64,000 nt of DNA from Yamagishiella unicocca (lineage: Eukaryota > Chlorophyta > Chlorophyceae > Chlamydomonadales > Volvocaceae). This document shows positions 1 to 12,055 of this stretch, piece by piece. Where the stretch lies: positions 1,364,001 through 1,428,000 of the forward strand of contig BDSL01000008.1 in NCBI GenBank assembly GCA_003116995.1, written 5' to 3'. Position 1 is the first letter of the stretch. Every line of letters starts with the position of its first letter. A model generated the notes under the pieces. It worked only from the letters and a program-made list of their open reading frames with translations, was not told the origin of the DNA and ran no database searches. The position numbers and the translations under genes are program-made.

Positions 1-50
1 GGGTCCCTGTAACCTTTCCAGACCAACGATTCATTTTTTAGTAGTGACTG

Positions 51-98
51 TTACAGTGGGCCCCAGACCAGAAGGTAGAGCCATCGGGCGTATCGCCT
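51..98 (+). repeat. Interspersed repeat family 1, copy A
   Basis: About 48 bp beginning TTACAGTGGG, followed by CCAGACCA and ending near GCCATCGGGCG..ATCGCC. The same core recurs at about 15042, 27456 (reverse), 62985 (reverse) and 63427. It lies upstream of the visible ion-channel coding sequence, probably in an intron. No coding capacity. Confidence 0.75.
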
Positions 99-200
99 TG
101 TCATTTGCTTAATATACCTCTACTGATAGCTCAGCCGCGAATGCTTCATGGGGATCGATGCGTGTGTGGGAAGGGTGGCATAAACACCGGAGGGGGAGGA

Positions 201-2166
201 ATGGCTCGTGCTCTGCGCCGGCTCCAACTGGCCATTTCCTGCGCCTCGCCCTCGTGCCGCCGCCGCTCCAGGGAGCCCTGTGGCGGCCTGCCCATAGGGC
301 CCACTCCCCGCTCCCGGCTGCGGCTGTCCAATGAGATAGGTGACCCGCTGGCCCCGGCGGCGCTGCTGCGCGCTGACGTCATGGCGGCGGACGCGGTCAT
401 CATCACGGGTGAGCAGGAATCATTGCGGGGGTAAGGGATCATCACGGGGGCGAAGAAGCGGGTGTTTGAACTCACTCTCCGGTAGCGATGCGCAAGATGT
501 GGGACAGGGTTGGGTTGGTGGGTTGGGCGGAGGTGGGGTGGCAAGGAGGGGTGGGTTGTACCGCCCGACACACGCTTCGCGGTACGCGCTTCGCGGTAAG
601 GTACCCATCCGCCGTCCCTGCCCCTGCCCCTGCCACTGCCACGTCCTCCGCCACTCCTCTTCGTCTCCGTGTCCTACCTCCTCGCGCCGCGCTCCACGGC
701 GCCTGCCCTCGCCGCATCAGGCACCGAAACCATGACCGCGGAGGAGGCGGACGCGCTGGTTGTCGCGACCGCGCTGCTGCTGCAGCGGCTGCTCGCAGAC
801 TCGGGGCTCATCCCCGAGGCGGCGGGCCCTGGCTGCGTGCCGAAGGCGCCCCAGCGCGCGCAGGCACCCCAGCCCTGGGCCACCGCCACCGACGACGAGG
901 ACTACTGGGGCAGCCGTGTGAGCCTCAGCAGCGCCAGCGGCACGAGTATGGACTTCGCGGAGTGGCAGCTGATGGAGGAGCTGCAGGCGCAGAGCGACCA
1001 GCAGCGGCGGCGGCAGATGATGGCAAGGAGGTTGCCGGCGCGGCCGCTCACCTTCGTGTGCTCCCTGCACGACCCACAGAACTACTCCGTGCTGCAGCAC
1101 ATTGGCGTCATGGCGGGCCGCACGGCGATAAGGACCCTGACCGCCGCGGCGGCGGCGGCGGCGGCGACGGCGGCCGCGGCCGCGGCCGCGGCGGCGGCGG
1201 AGGTGGCGGAGGTGGGCGCGGAGGAGACGGCCAGGGGCGAGGGGCAGGCGGCGGAGGCTGAAGGTGCCGCCGCCGCTGCTGCCGTGGCCTTTGCGGCCGC
1301 GGGTGCTCGCGGCTTGAGCATCGAGGTCGTTGAGCCGGAGGCGCTGGTCAGCGGGATGCTGTCACAGGTGGGTGGGTGGGCAGCGAGGAAATGCGCGTAA
1401 CGACACCGGGGGAAAGGGACCACAGCTGGCTGGGGTGGAGAGGTTGCTGAGGCGGGGGACTGTGTCAGGTGCTGTTGCAAGGACGCACGGCTTAGTGCGT
1501 AACGCTGCGTTTTTGCAAGCCCCGAGGTTTCACAATTCACATGCTGCCTTCTATACGGACAAAAGCACGCCGCCTCAAAAACATCATTCAGGTATTTACG
1601 CCCACACCCCTACATACAAATGCACATCTTGGATGGAAACATCACCCTAACAACCTCGGCCTCGGGCGGCCCCCCCCCCCCGCCAGGTGGGTGCCGAGCC
1701 GCTACTGGCCAGCGCTCTCGAGGACTTGTTGGACGAGCAAGGCTGCGAGATCTACATCAAGAGGTCCGACCGGTACGGCCTGGCGCCGCTCAGCCGCCAC
1801 ACGTGGGCGCAGGTGCGGTGGTTCGGGTCGGTTGGTCGGTTGGTCGGTTGGTCGGTTGGTCGATTGCGCCGGTGGTGAATCCGGGTAGGCTGAGGTGAAA
1901 GGTGTCTTGCGACGTATCCCAACCCAGCCGGCCTTCCCCGGGCGAACCCACGCATTCTCAAGCCCTTACGCGCCCCCCCCCCTCCACGTCGCCCTCGTCG
2001 TCCCCGCCCCCGGCCCTGTCAGGTTTGTGAGGTGGTGCGACAGCGCAACGAGATCAGCCTGGGCTACCTGCACCGGGGCCACCTGCACCTGGCCCCGCCC
2101 GTGGACACGGAGCTAGCGCTCGTGGCGGGTGACAAGCTGGTGGTGCTGTCGGAGAGCTTCCTGTGA
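201..2166 (+). CDS. CASTOR/POLLUX/SYM8-type ion channel, C-terminal part (5' end missing)
   Basis: Exons: open up to 408 (5' edge unresolved; an in-frame ATG lies at 201 but an upstream exon is likely), 721-1367, 1687-1812, 2023-2166 (TGA). All junctions are GT-AG and the phases fit. The product carries GDPLAPAALLRADVMAADAV, like the GNP..L...D.IVVIS stretch of the cytosolic NAD/RCK-like region of plant CASTOR/POLLUX channels. It then has CEIYIKRSDRYGLAP and VVRQRNEISLGYLHRGHLH, matching the conserved C-terminal block, and ends in a VAGDKLVVLSES strand typical of RCK domains. Family members are nuclear-envelope or plastid-envelope cation channels in plants; the membrane part would lie left of the window. 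Oddities: an Ala-rich insertion is encoded at 1143-1280, and the conserved blocks are separated by longer low-complexity spacers than in land plants. Family assignment is fairly firm; the exact subfamily and cellular location are not known. Confidence 0.72.
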
Positions 2167-5100
2167 GCTGATCGGGGGGGAGGGGAGAGGAATCACGTGA
2201 GCTGCTGCGGAAGGGGGGGGGGCCCTGGAGTGGCCTGGGTGACGGTGACGTGGCAGTAGTGACGTGGCAGTGACGTGGCGGCACGAAGAGTTTTGAGGAA
2301 GGCGCGAAAGGGGTGTCGGTTTCTCTCGAACGGAGCGTGCTTCGCTGGGCGTTGGGGCAGGCTTGCGGGAAGGGGTTCCGTTCGTACTCCTTCGTATCCG
2401 CGGCAGCCCAAGGGGAGTGCGCCGTACACCATGTACGGTGACGGGCTGCGACGCTATGGGACTGCCGAGGGCCCGTGACTGGCATTTGGTGAAGCCAGGA
2501 GAGCAAGGGGGGAGGGGTTACCGGTATTCAGTATCGTAATTATTGTGAGCTTATTGGTTTATTGGTTTACAATGTCGAAGCGCTCGCCTCGCCGCGCGTT
2601 GTTGGGCATCCTTTCGTGTCAGATGTTAGTGGTCGATAGCGCGCGGTGCATTTGAACTTCCGCACAAACGGCAGTTTTGTGGTTGTTGAGTACTGTACAG
2701 CTCATCTATATCTGTTCTTGGCATCGGCCCTGGTCGTTGCACGACGTACCCTATCTACCTATCCCTTCATTCGGTTCATATGCCGGGTTTTACGCCGTCA
2801 GTCCTTGTTTTTGGATATACTGCCTATCAAGTATGTACCCTGCCGGTCGGGTCGCTTGTGAGCACCCCACCCACATACGTGTTGTGCTGGAGTGCTCAAC
2901 TTGTGTGTAGGGCCCTACGCAGCTCTGCCGCGTGCGTTGCTTGGTCCACGCGCCAATACACGTTGAGAAGGCATGCCGTTGAGGAGGTGTGTTTCAATTC
3001 TTCTTCATGTTGTCGACGTCCCGTACGTATATCTCGTATATCATGTCATCCGTTCTCACATTCGGACCCTCATTTACTCGTCCTGATGTTGCTCTCTTGG
3101 CTTCGCGTTGACAGTTTGCGCGGCATTAACACCATTACAACAGTATGTGCACTCAAAAAGTGTAGTTATTATGTGAAATGCATGTCAAACGCGACAGCTA
3201 TGTGGCCACACACCTTCGCACTTTTGACACGTGTTGCGCCATGTTCAAGGCATTTCCTGAGATGTAAGGCATGCTGCTGTCCGGCCCCGTCCCTGAATGT
3301 CACACGTCAAGAGTCTGGGACCACCGTCCGAAAGTGCCAAATTTCAACGTCGGGTTGATGGTGGTAGTACAGTAAACCCGGGGATATGATGCATGCCATT
3401 ACTATATAATGTCAGCATGGTGTATAATTACCAATTCGGTTGGGTGCCGAGGTCGCGCAGTGCGCGGATCCTCAGCCTAACAAAAATTTAGCCCTGCCGG
3501 ACACCCGAAGGGCCGACCACGGAAGGTCCTCGCAAAGTGCAAGGCGAAGTCCGACCGTGTAACCGAGGCCATGGGGACCACCTCGAGAAACGGGCCAGGT
3601 AAGTATGCTTATTGTCAGTGCATCTGAATAGGATACACCATCAGAGGAAATCAAGCAGGAGCTATGGTGTGATGGTGGGTCCGGACCGTGCTGTGCGGCC
3701 TCACGGTTACGTAGATGCGCTGCCTGATCGTCTGATGACGGTGCCTAGGACACTGCTGGAGCGTTCTTGAGCGAACATGGTATACGTACAAGGATTTACC
3801 CGATCGACTGCGCAGGATTTTCATTTGCCTGGGTTGGTCATCGATGCCTCCAACGGCATGTTGTTGTCAGCGACTCTCCGTCTTCCCAGCCACCAAGCCA
3901 CGCGCCCTTCGACTAGCCCATGCTCACATGGTCGCCCGCGGTGTGAGCCGGGAATGGTAGGTCCCCTGGAAGGCATTTGGCCCGTCTTGGTCGTGGCGAG
4001 GTTGCCGGAGCGTCGAAGGATACGGATGGACCATGGACGGCGTGGGGGGATAGACCACGTAGATGGCGGGAGACTGTGGCTTTACCGACCTGGTCCGACG
4101 AGAGTATGAAAATCAACATTCGTGTACAAGTAACTTTCGGCACACGTCTTAGGGACGAACGCGTGGGAAAGGATGGGAATCGCTGGCGTAAGATGGCGCC
4201 TCAACTACATTCCGAATGTAGCCGACAGGTGCTTGAAACAGGACCGGGATGGCGACAAGAATTATGACACACAAAGCAATTGGGTGAATTTTAGGCGAGT
4301 CGACAAATGGCGAGAGCAGCGCAAGGTGAATTACGGAGCTGGACGGAGCACCAGGGAGCACCCGAGCACCAATCAGAAGTGCGACAGACATACAAACCAT
4401 GCGCCAAGATATTGATAGTATTTATCAGTGATGAACTTCAAAGCTAATGTGCAGCCATAGCGAATTTGTGATGTCGGCATGCGCCCTTTCGTGCGCCCTT
4501 TCACCTTCATTGATTGGATTGAGTTGATGTGTAATAAAATAATGTTTTGCATGGAATATGGCACGAAAACATAGGCGGCGTTAAGTATTGGAATCAGGTA
4601 ACCGTGAGAAAAGCTACCTTGGGCTCATCTTCAGCACCCTGACACACATATAAATAACATATATATATGTACTGCTTGGTAATAATGGCCAGAAGTTCCA
4701 GCATGTTGCCTGATTGAACCGTTCTTGTGGGCCACGATCGCGTACGTCAATCATAGCATACATGGAATGAAAGTGGATTTTCTGTCAATATATAGCATTG
4801 CATAGGGCGGACGGATTTCAGGGCAACAGCTTCCGACCACATGTACCCGTGCCCTGTACCGCGTTACGACAACGCGCGACTACCGGCTCCGATATATAAA
4901 ATTACAAGTAGCATTAGCCACTACTGTGATTGAACACTCAGTGATTGTATTAGAAGCTCGATTCTAATGGCAAAAGGGGCAAATCTTTAGCAGCAGACGT
5001 ACGGCTCGCCCTCACCTGCCAGAACTTTTTGCGTCGACCATCCCTTGCAAGGTTGCCGTCGCCAGGTGCACACATTCAACATATGTAATTCGGAAGCTGT

Positions 5101-5295
5101 GCATGCGCGCAAGACGGAGCTGTATAGCGCAAGGAATACGAACCGACCTACAAGCGCTGCATAGTCCGCGGAAATTTGACTCGCTACTTCATCCTCATCG
5201 AGGGTTGCTCGTGACCGCCAGACAAAATACAATATCTCAGCTGTGCATTAACTGACTGCACACGGCTCCTGCACGACGCAAATTAGCGTCGCTCG
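2167..5295. other. Intergenic: ion-channel 3' UTR and upstream region of the RWP-RK gene
   Basis: No convincing gene is visible. A TGTAA at about 3262-3266 is a candidate polyadenylation signal for the ion-channel gene, which would imply a 3' UTR of about 1.1 kb. From about 4100 to 5250 base composition becomes visibly more AT-rich, with TATATA runs near 4640-4670 and 4785-4800; this could be promoter or 5' UTR of the next gene. A 192-codon open frame at 2780-3358 has no recognisable family or splice support. Confidence 0.5.
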
Positions 5296-6314
5296 ATGGA
5301 GGACCTCGCCGACGTCCTCACGGATTTCCATCCAGCAACGGGGAAGGTCGCTGTGTTCGATACTTGTAAGTCTAAACACTCTCAATCACCACCTGCGCGA
5401 CTGTTACATCAAGCATCTTGCCATCGACTGTGAAGTTAGGACATGCGTTGCCTTTCACCAGTAAGCTATGGGCAGCTGCCACTTGACACACCCTGGCGCT
5501 CTGATTGTCCGGAGCGGCCTATTCCGGTTACGGCAACCCTGGTTGCTTCGTATTCGGGTGTGCCCATGATCCCTTCTGCACCTCTGCAGTGCCCCAGGCT
5601 CATCTACCAATTGCAAGGGAGCTATCCAATGCGGACAGCTTGAGGTTGGACGAATTATTCTCAACAGGGTCGCTGAACGCGGCGGTCGTTGACGCACTCC
5701 ACTCTATCTGTTCCATCCCTGAGCCGCAAGTCGAGGGGCTCGGCAACCATATGAGCTACGGCGGCCATAATCATCACCACCAGCCTTCTGCTGCCCTTGG
5801 CACGCATTCAGCAACGGTGCGCGTCATAAATGCGTTGCTCAGGTGCCGCACAGATATTGCAAGAAGGGAAATTGTATACAACAACAACCATTCTTACAAG
5901 TTAGTTGGCCACAATAAATATGAAAATCGAACTCCCGTTTGTTTGCGTTGCAGAGACAGGGCTTGGACTTGCTGATGCTGCGCCAAGGTACGCACTTGCT
6001 GGCTTCGGTTGGAAAAACCCCGACTACAGCTAAAGCCTCATGTGACGTTAATGGAACCCAACACAGTTAATTATAGGTTTACTTTGACAAGCTTAACCGA
6101 TGTCCGCCTCATACGCGCCTACGGAAGCTCGTTACTCGCCTAAAACAGCGCACCGTGTTTTAGTTAGATCTTCACCGCGCACTCCACCTTCCATTCCATC
6201 ACCCCTTCCTTGTCTTCCCTCCCTGCAGGATCGGGGGCTGCGGCGAGTGCGTTTGCCCACCTGGCGGCATCCTATGCCATCACACAGCAACAGCAGCAAC
6301 AGCAGCAACAGCAG

Positions 6315-6346
<32 letters not shown>

Positions 6347-9300
6347 GCTGCAGCAAGAGAGGTCGGAGGGCCCAGCACACGCCCATGGAAGCGGATGCAA
6401 CCATGTGCACTTCCCAGGCCAGCACCAACAACAGGCACAGCAGCCGCAACAGGCGCAGCAGGCACAGCAGCCGCCGCAGCCGTTTGCCAACGCGGCACCT
6501 ATTGGCGGACTGAGCCCTTCCAACTCGAATGGGAGCAACACCAGCTCCAAGGACGCCGCCGCGCCGGCGCTGCACGACGGAAGCACCGGAGAGGTGTGTG
6601 GCTGGCTGGTTGGATTGCTGTGGCAATCCTGCTTGTGCTCACTGACTGTTTGAGGTGCTGATTACTAGGGCTTACGTCACAGTGGTGCCAGGAGTACCGT
6701 ACGCCTGCTGCGTGGCGCTAAAGGCCATCCGTCCGTGTGTTGCGGGCATCTCGGCCGCGCTCCAAATAAATCTCATATCCTTAACTTCTTTCGTTTGTGT
6801 TGTCATTTGCGAACGTGCTGATACTAAGAATACTAAGCTCGATGTTTTTCGAAAACGCAGAGCGCGCAGCGAGCGGAGGACGGCGACGGTAGAGCGGTGG
6901 GCGCGAGGGCCACGGAGGGGGCGGCGGTGGCCGACACGAACGCCGCGGGCGGCCCCGACGGCGGCGGCCCGCCCGTACCCGCGGAGAGCCGGCGGCTGCG
7001 GGAGGACGAGCAGCGCGACGTCGATGAGGTGGGTGGGGGGGAAGTGGGTGGGAGGGTGGGGAGGAAAACCCGTGTACGAAGATAATGGGGACGGCATAAG
7101 GACCGATGGAGGAAAGGGGGGAGGGTGGGGGGGAAACACGTGTACGAAGGAAAGGGGGGAGGGCGGCGAGGAGGAGGTCACGGGTGGAACGATAGCACCA
7201 TGCTGTCGTTTCACCTGCCGCACGCATATTTGCTGACACTTGGTTTGCTCGACGGAATTGAACGTTACGGTTTGTCGGCTAGTTGTTTATGAGCCCACAC
7301 ATTGGACTGGGCTGCGCGATACCGACCATCTTCGCTCGCCATCACACGCGCTTATCGCACCCCCAAACGACCGACAAACTCCGGCTTACTCATAACCCGC
7401 TCGCTCGCTCGCCCCTTCCCTCCCGCCCCGCCCCTTCCTCCCCGCCCAGTTCGTCAACCTCGCCTGGGAGGCGAACCACAAGCACGGCGAGAGCGTGAGG
7501 CTGGAGTTCACCGGCCCCAACGTGGGAGCGAGAACCACGGGTCGGCTAATGGCTGCCGCTACGGCGCAGCTCATGCGACGCGGTAAGGCGGCTGCCCAGT
7601 CAGGTCAGATTACTGGCCTTAACTCCACCATCCGCGCCGCCATGGAGCGCCACTTGCCAGCCAAGAAGGAGGAGGCGCACCTGGGTACGCGAATGCGCTT
7701 GTGTGGTGTGGGTGTGTAGTGTTGTAGTTGCTGCAGCCGCTGCTGTGGGTGCCAGTATGTAGCGGCGAAGGCAGCATGGTAGTCGGTGCATCGATGCAGT
7801 CAGTAGGAGCAAGGCAGGCGATGCAAGGCGGCAGCAGGCAGTGGGTTTGGGTTTAAGAGGAACTGAGGGGGTGGGGAGAAGGCGGCAATGGAGGACAACG
7901 TTACGCGGGGGATGCTAGGTTTCGGAGGTTGATGCTATGCTAGGTTTCGGAGGTTGATGCTGTGCTAGGTTTCGGAGGTTGATGGTGATCATAAGGAGTT
8001 GCAAGGAAAACCCATGTACGAAAGGAAAATCCGTTTAGAACAGCGATGCTGCGGAGAGCGCACTGATCGCTTACAGCGCCAAAGGGGGCGTGACCTAAAG
8101 TTGGAGGCGGTGACGCGCCTGGCAGAGCCTTCCCCACCCACCATCACCAACCTTTCGCGCGCTACATGCGGCCCCCCCTGCCTTCATCCAGAGGGAAACA
8201 AGCGCACCGAATTCCTGACGGAGGCTCTTCGGCAGATCACCGAGCAGCTCATATCGGCTGGCGTCGACCCTCGTACCATCATCGACGGGAGCGCCGCAAC
8301 CGCCAACCAGCAACCCGGCAACAACAACAACAACAACAATAACAACAACAATAACAACAACAACCGCAATAGCGGCGGCGGCGGGGGCGACGCCGGCCGT
8401 GCACCGCTGCTGCTGCCGTCGCTGCTCGCCCAAGACACCCCGGCCCCACAGCCGCAGTCTGCACAACCGCATTACGCCGGTGCACTGGAGATGCTGCAAT
8501 CGCACCACTTCCAGCAGCAGATGATGGACGCCATCCGCGAACAGGCCGGCCATAATGGTTATGAGGCTGACGGCGGTTTTGCAGCCCACGCGGGCCAGGG
8601 GGGTCCGGATCCGGATCCGCTACATCAGGCATTCCAGGCCTTCGTTGCTGAGGGAGATGCCGCTGGCGGCGCCGATGGCCGAGGAGACAGCGCGCACGTC
8701 AGGATGATGGACTTCAACGACATGCAGGCCACGGAGCTGCCAAGAAGCCTACCGGCAGCACCCCTACTGCACCCCACCGCGGCGGCCCTCGCGGTGCCAT
8801 ACCAGCGTGCGACTGGAAGCGTGACCATGATTGACGTGTGGGTTAACGACAACGACGGTATCTTGCCACCAATGCCGCCGGCCGCCGCCGCCGCTGACGC
8901 CAACGCCAACTCCTACGCCGCCGCCGGCGGGAGCACTGCGCCTCACCCCCAGCCAATCAACTTCTCCAGCTTGGGGCCTGGCGCCTCGTCCCCGTGGGGC
9001 GGCGGCGGAGGCGTTCCCGGGCCGCAACCGGGGCTGCAACAGCCGCCTTCATCGTCGTCGCCGCTACAGCCGCCCTCAGCGTCACCGCCGGCGCGGCTGG
9101 TCCACCCTCGACCTAGCGTGGGCATGGTATCAGCGTTTGCGGCGCCTGGCTGCATCAGCCCTCAGGCGCTGGACGATGCGGACCAACAGCACCCGGCCCA
9201 TGAGCGGCTGGCCTCACCCCCCCGCCAGGGCGGCGCCTGCACCCCCCTCCGCCTGAGCAACGCCATGTCCATCCTGCGACAAGCCAGTGCGGGCATCGGC

Positions 9301-10266
9301 GGCGCCTACATAGACATGGTCTTGGTGGGTGGCGAGGAAGCCCTTGCTTGTGGGTGGTGGGGTCCAGCGGGTGAGGCTGAGGGTGCACTGCTTTCTGGGT
9401 TCGTTGTTTGGTGAATCGGTTGGTACGAGTGTGCCGTGAAGACACTTATCAGCGCGTTGGACGTGGCCCCGATCGATCCAAACCCAAAGACCGCTACCGA
9501 GGAAAGCTGCGGAGATGATGCCACATGCGCTACATGCGCTTGCTTTCCTGAGATGGCTTCACCTGCGGAGGATACCTGTGCGATCTTATGCACAGTGCCA
9601 ATCTTAACGGCCTCAACCCGCCAACCGCCTCGTACAACCGCCCCAACGGCCCACGCATGCAGAGCACCGACTTCATATTCGACGGTCACGAGGGGCTGCT
9701 GGACGGTCGGCTGCCTTCCATCGCCGACAAGTTCCTCATGTCGATCGACGGCGGCCTTCCGACGCTTCCCTCCCTGCCCTCACTGGCCTTTTTGCACGGG
9801 CACGGGCAGCCGCATGGGCACGGGTACTGCAACGGCCACGGGCACATTCCGCTTCCCTCCATGGCGCCGGGGACAGCCCCAGAGGCGGAGGGCCTCACCC
9901 CAGGCCCGGGTGCGGCTGCGGGCGCGGCGTCCCCAGGGCCCGACCAGCACCACCCGGGCACCCACGGCAGCTGCCACAGCAGCCCCGACGGCGCCGCGGG
10001 TGCTGGCGGTGAGCCAGGTGGCGGCCCGCGCACCACCGATAACGGTCTGCCGCTGATGCCGCAGATGCCAATGGGCGCAGGCGGCCACAGCCCTCGGGCG
10101 CAGCAGCAGCAGCTGAAAGGCGGGGCGGCGGCGACTGCAGGTGCAGCAGGGGGGGCGATTGCCTCGGCTGCACAGGCGGCCGGCTGTGGTGGCACCGGCA
10201 GCGGCAAGGGACTGCATGCGGGCGATCCAAGGATGAATATGTTTGCTCTGAATACTGTGATGCCCC

Positions 10267-10360
<94 letters not shown>

Positions 10361-12023
10361 CGACAACCATAACAATCAAGAGTCCGGGACGCCACCCTTA
10401 TACTACCAAAGTGACAACGCCAGCAACTCGGCCTATGGCCATGGCCACGGGACCGGCGCCGCCGCTGCCGCCTCATCGCCGTACAACAGCAGCTTCGCGC
10501 TGGCGACGGCACAGTACGGCAATGGCGCCTCCGTCGACTTGGCGGCGGCGTACGACGTGTCCGCCAAGGTCATGTCCGACCCCACACCGTCACCCGCCGC
10601 CGCCGCCGCCGCCCTGCAGCGTCGCATGACCCCAAACCAAACGCACCCCCTGCCAATGGGCGGCGCAAAGGGCCTGTACGGCTCGCCGTACCAGGAGACC
10701 AGCCAATTATTCATGAGCTCCGGGACCACAGCCACAGCCTGGGGCTCGTTGGACGCGTTCGGCGGCCTCGCCACCATCACCCCCCTGGACCAAATGGCGA
10801 GTGCGCCCGTCACCCACGCCACAGCTGGTGCTGGTCCAGGGGAGGACCTCATGGCGCTCCAGGGGGACCACTTCCCCGGCCGCTCCCGCAGCCTTCACGG
10901 CCATTGCGGCGGCGCCGGCGATGACGCGGTGTCTCAGCAGCAGCACCTCCTACGGCAGCAGCACCACCACAGCCCGCACCACCACCACCCGTACCATGGC
11001 ACCACGGGTAACATGCTGCCGCACCGGCAGCTGAGCCAGTACAGCCTCCAGCAGCAGCAACAACTGCAGCACCAGCAGCAGCACCAGTTGCAGCACTATC
11101 CGCAGTCGCCATCTCAGCAGGCGCTGCAGGTGGGTCAGGTGAGCGGCAGTCGTCGGGGGCGGCAGGAGGCCGATCTGGTCAACTCGTGCGAGGCGTTGGA
11201 GGTGATCTCGAAGATGCGCGACGCATCGGTTCAGTTCGCGATCGCACCCGCGTCGCACGTGGACCAGCAGCAGCAGCAGCACCTGGTGTCGCAGATCTTC
11301 CCGGACCACCTGCAACAACAAATGCAGCAGCAACAGCAACAACAATTGCAGCAGCAGCAGCAACAATTGCAGCAGCAACAGCAGCAGGTGTTGCAGCAGC
11401 AGCAGCAGCAGCAGCAGCAGCACCTCCATATGGGGGGTAAGTCCTTGATGCAGCGGCACGGTGTCAGCGGAGGCGGCAGCACCGACGGCACCGCTGCCGC
11501 CATGGCCATGCAAGCTGTCGCCAACTTTGCGGCCAGCGGCGCCGGCGGTCTCCAGCCGTACATGCATGGCGGCGCTATAACCCAGCCGGAGGACAGCGGC
11601 AGCGTCAACGGCGGGGTCGCCGTTGGGGCGAGTGGCCTCTCCTTGTCCCGCATCTCAACTGGGGGGCAGCCACAGCAGCAGCCGCAAGTGCAGCTGCAGC
11701 CACAGCAGCATCCGCAAGTGCAGCTGCCGGCAAGCCCCGGTGTCCTCCCGCGAGGCCTGCGTCCTGGCAGCAGCAACAGCGCCAACGCTCGCGCCGCCGG
11801 CGGCTCGCTGAGCCAGGGGCAGAGCCAGGGCCGCAGCCCCCGTGCATCGGCGCCGTCCACACCTCGCGGCTCCCGCGCGGGTGCGACCGGCACATCCCGA
11901 GGAGGGCGAGTCAAGTCGAACGCCAGCTCGCTGTCCCTCGCGTCGCCCGCGCCTCCGCCGCTGCCCAGCGCCCTCGCCGTGGCAGCCGCTCTGGAGGAGA
12001 TAATTCGGAGCGATCCGACGGCG

Positions 12024-12055
<32 letters not shown>

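Noticed and set aside
2780..3358. 192-codon open frame on the plus strand
   Set aside because: No family resemblance, no splice context, irregular codon use (TGT, TCA-rich) unlike neighbouring exons; probably ion-channel 3' UTR.
9686..10375. Minus-strand Leu/Val-rich and Cys-rich frames resembling membrane segments
   Set aside because: These are antisense readings of the AAC and CAG tracts of the RWP-RK exon.
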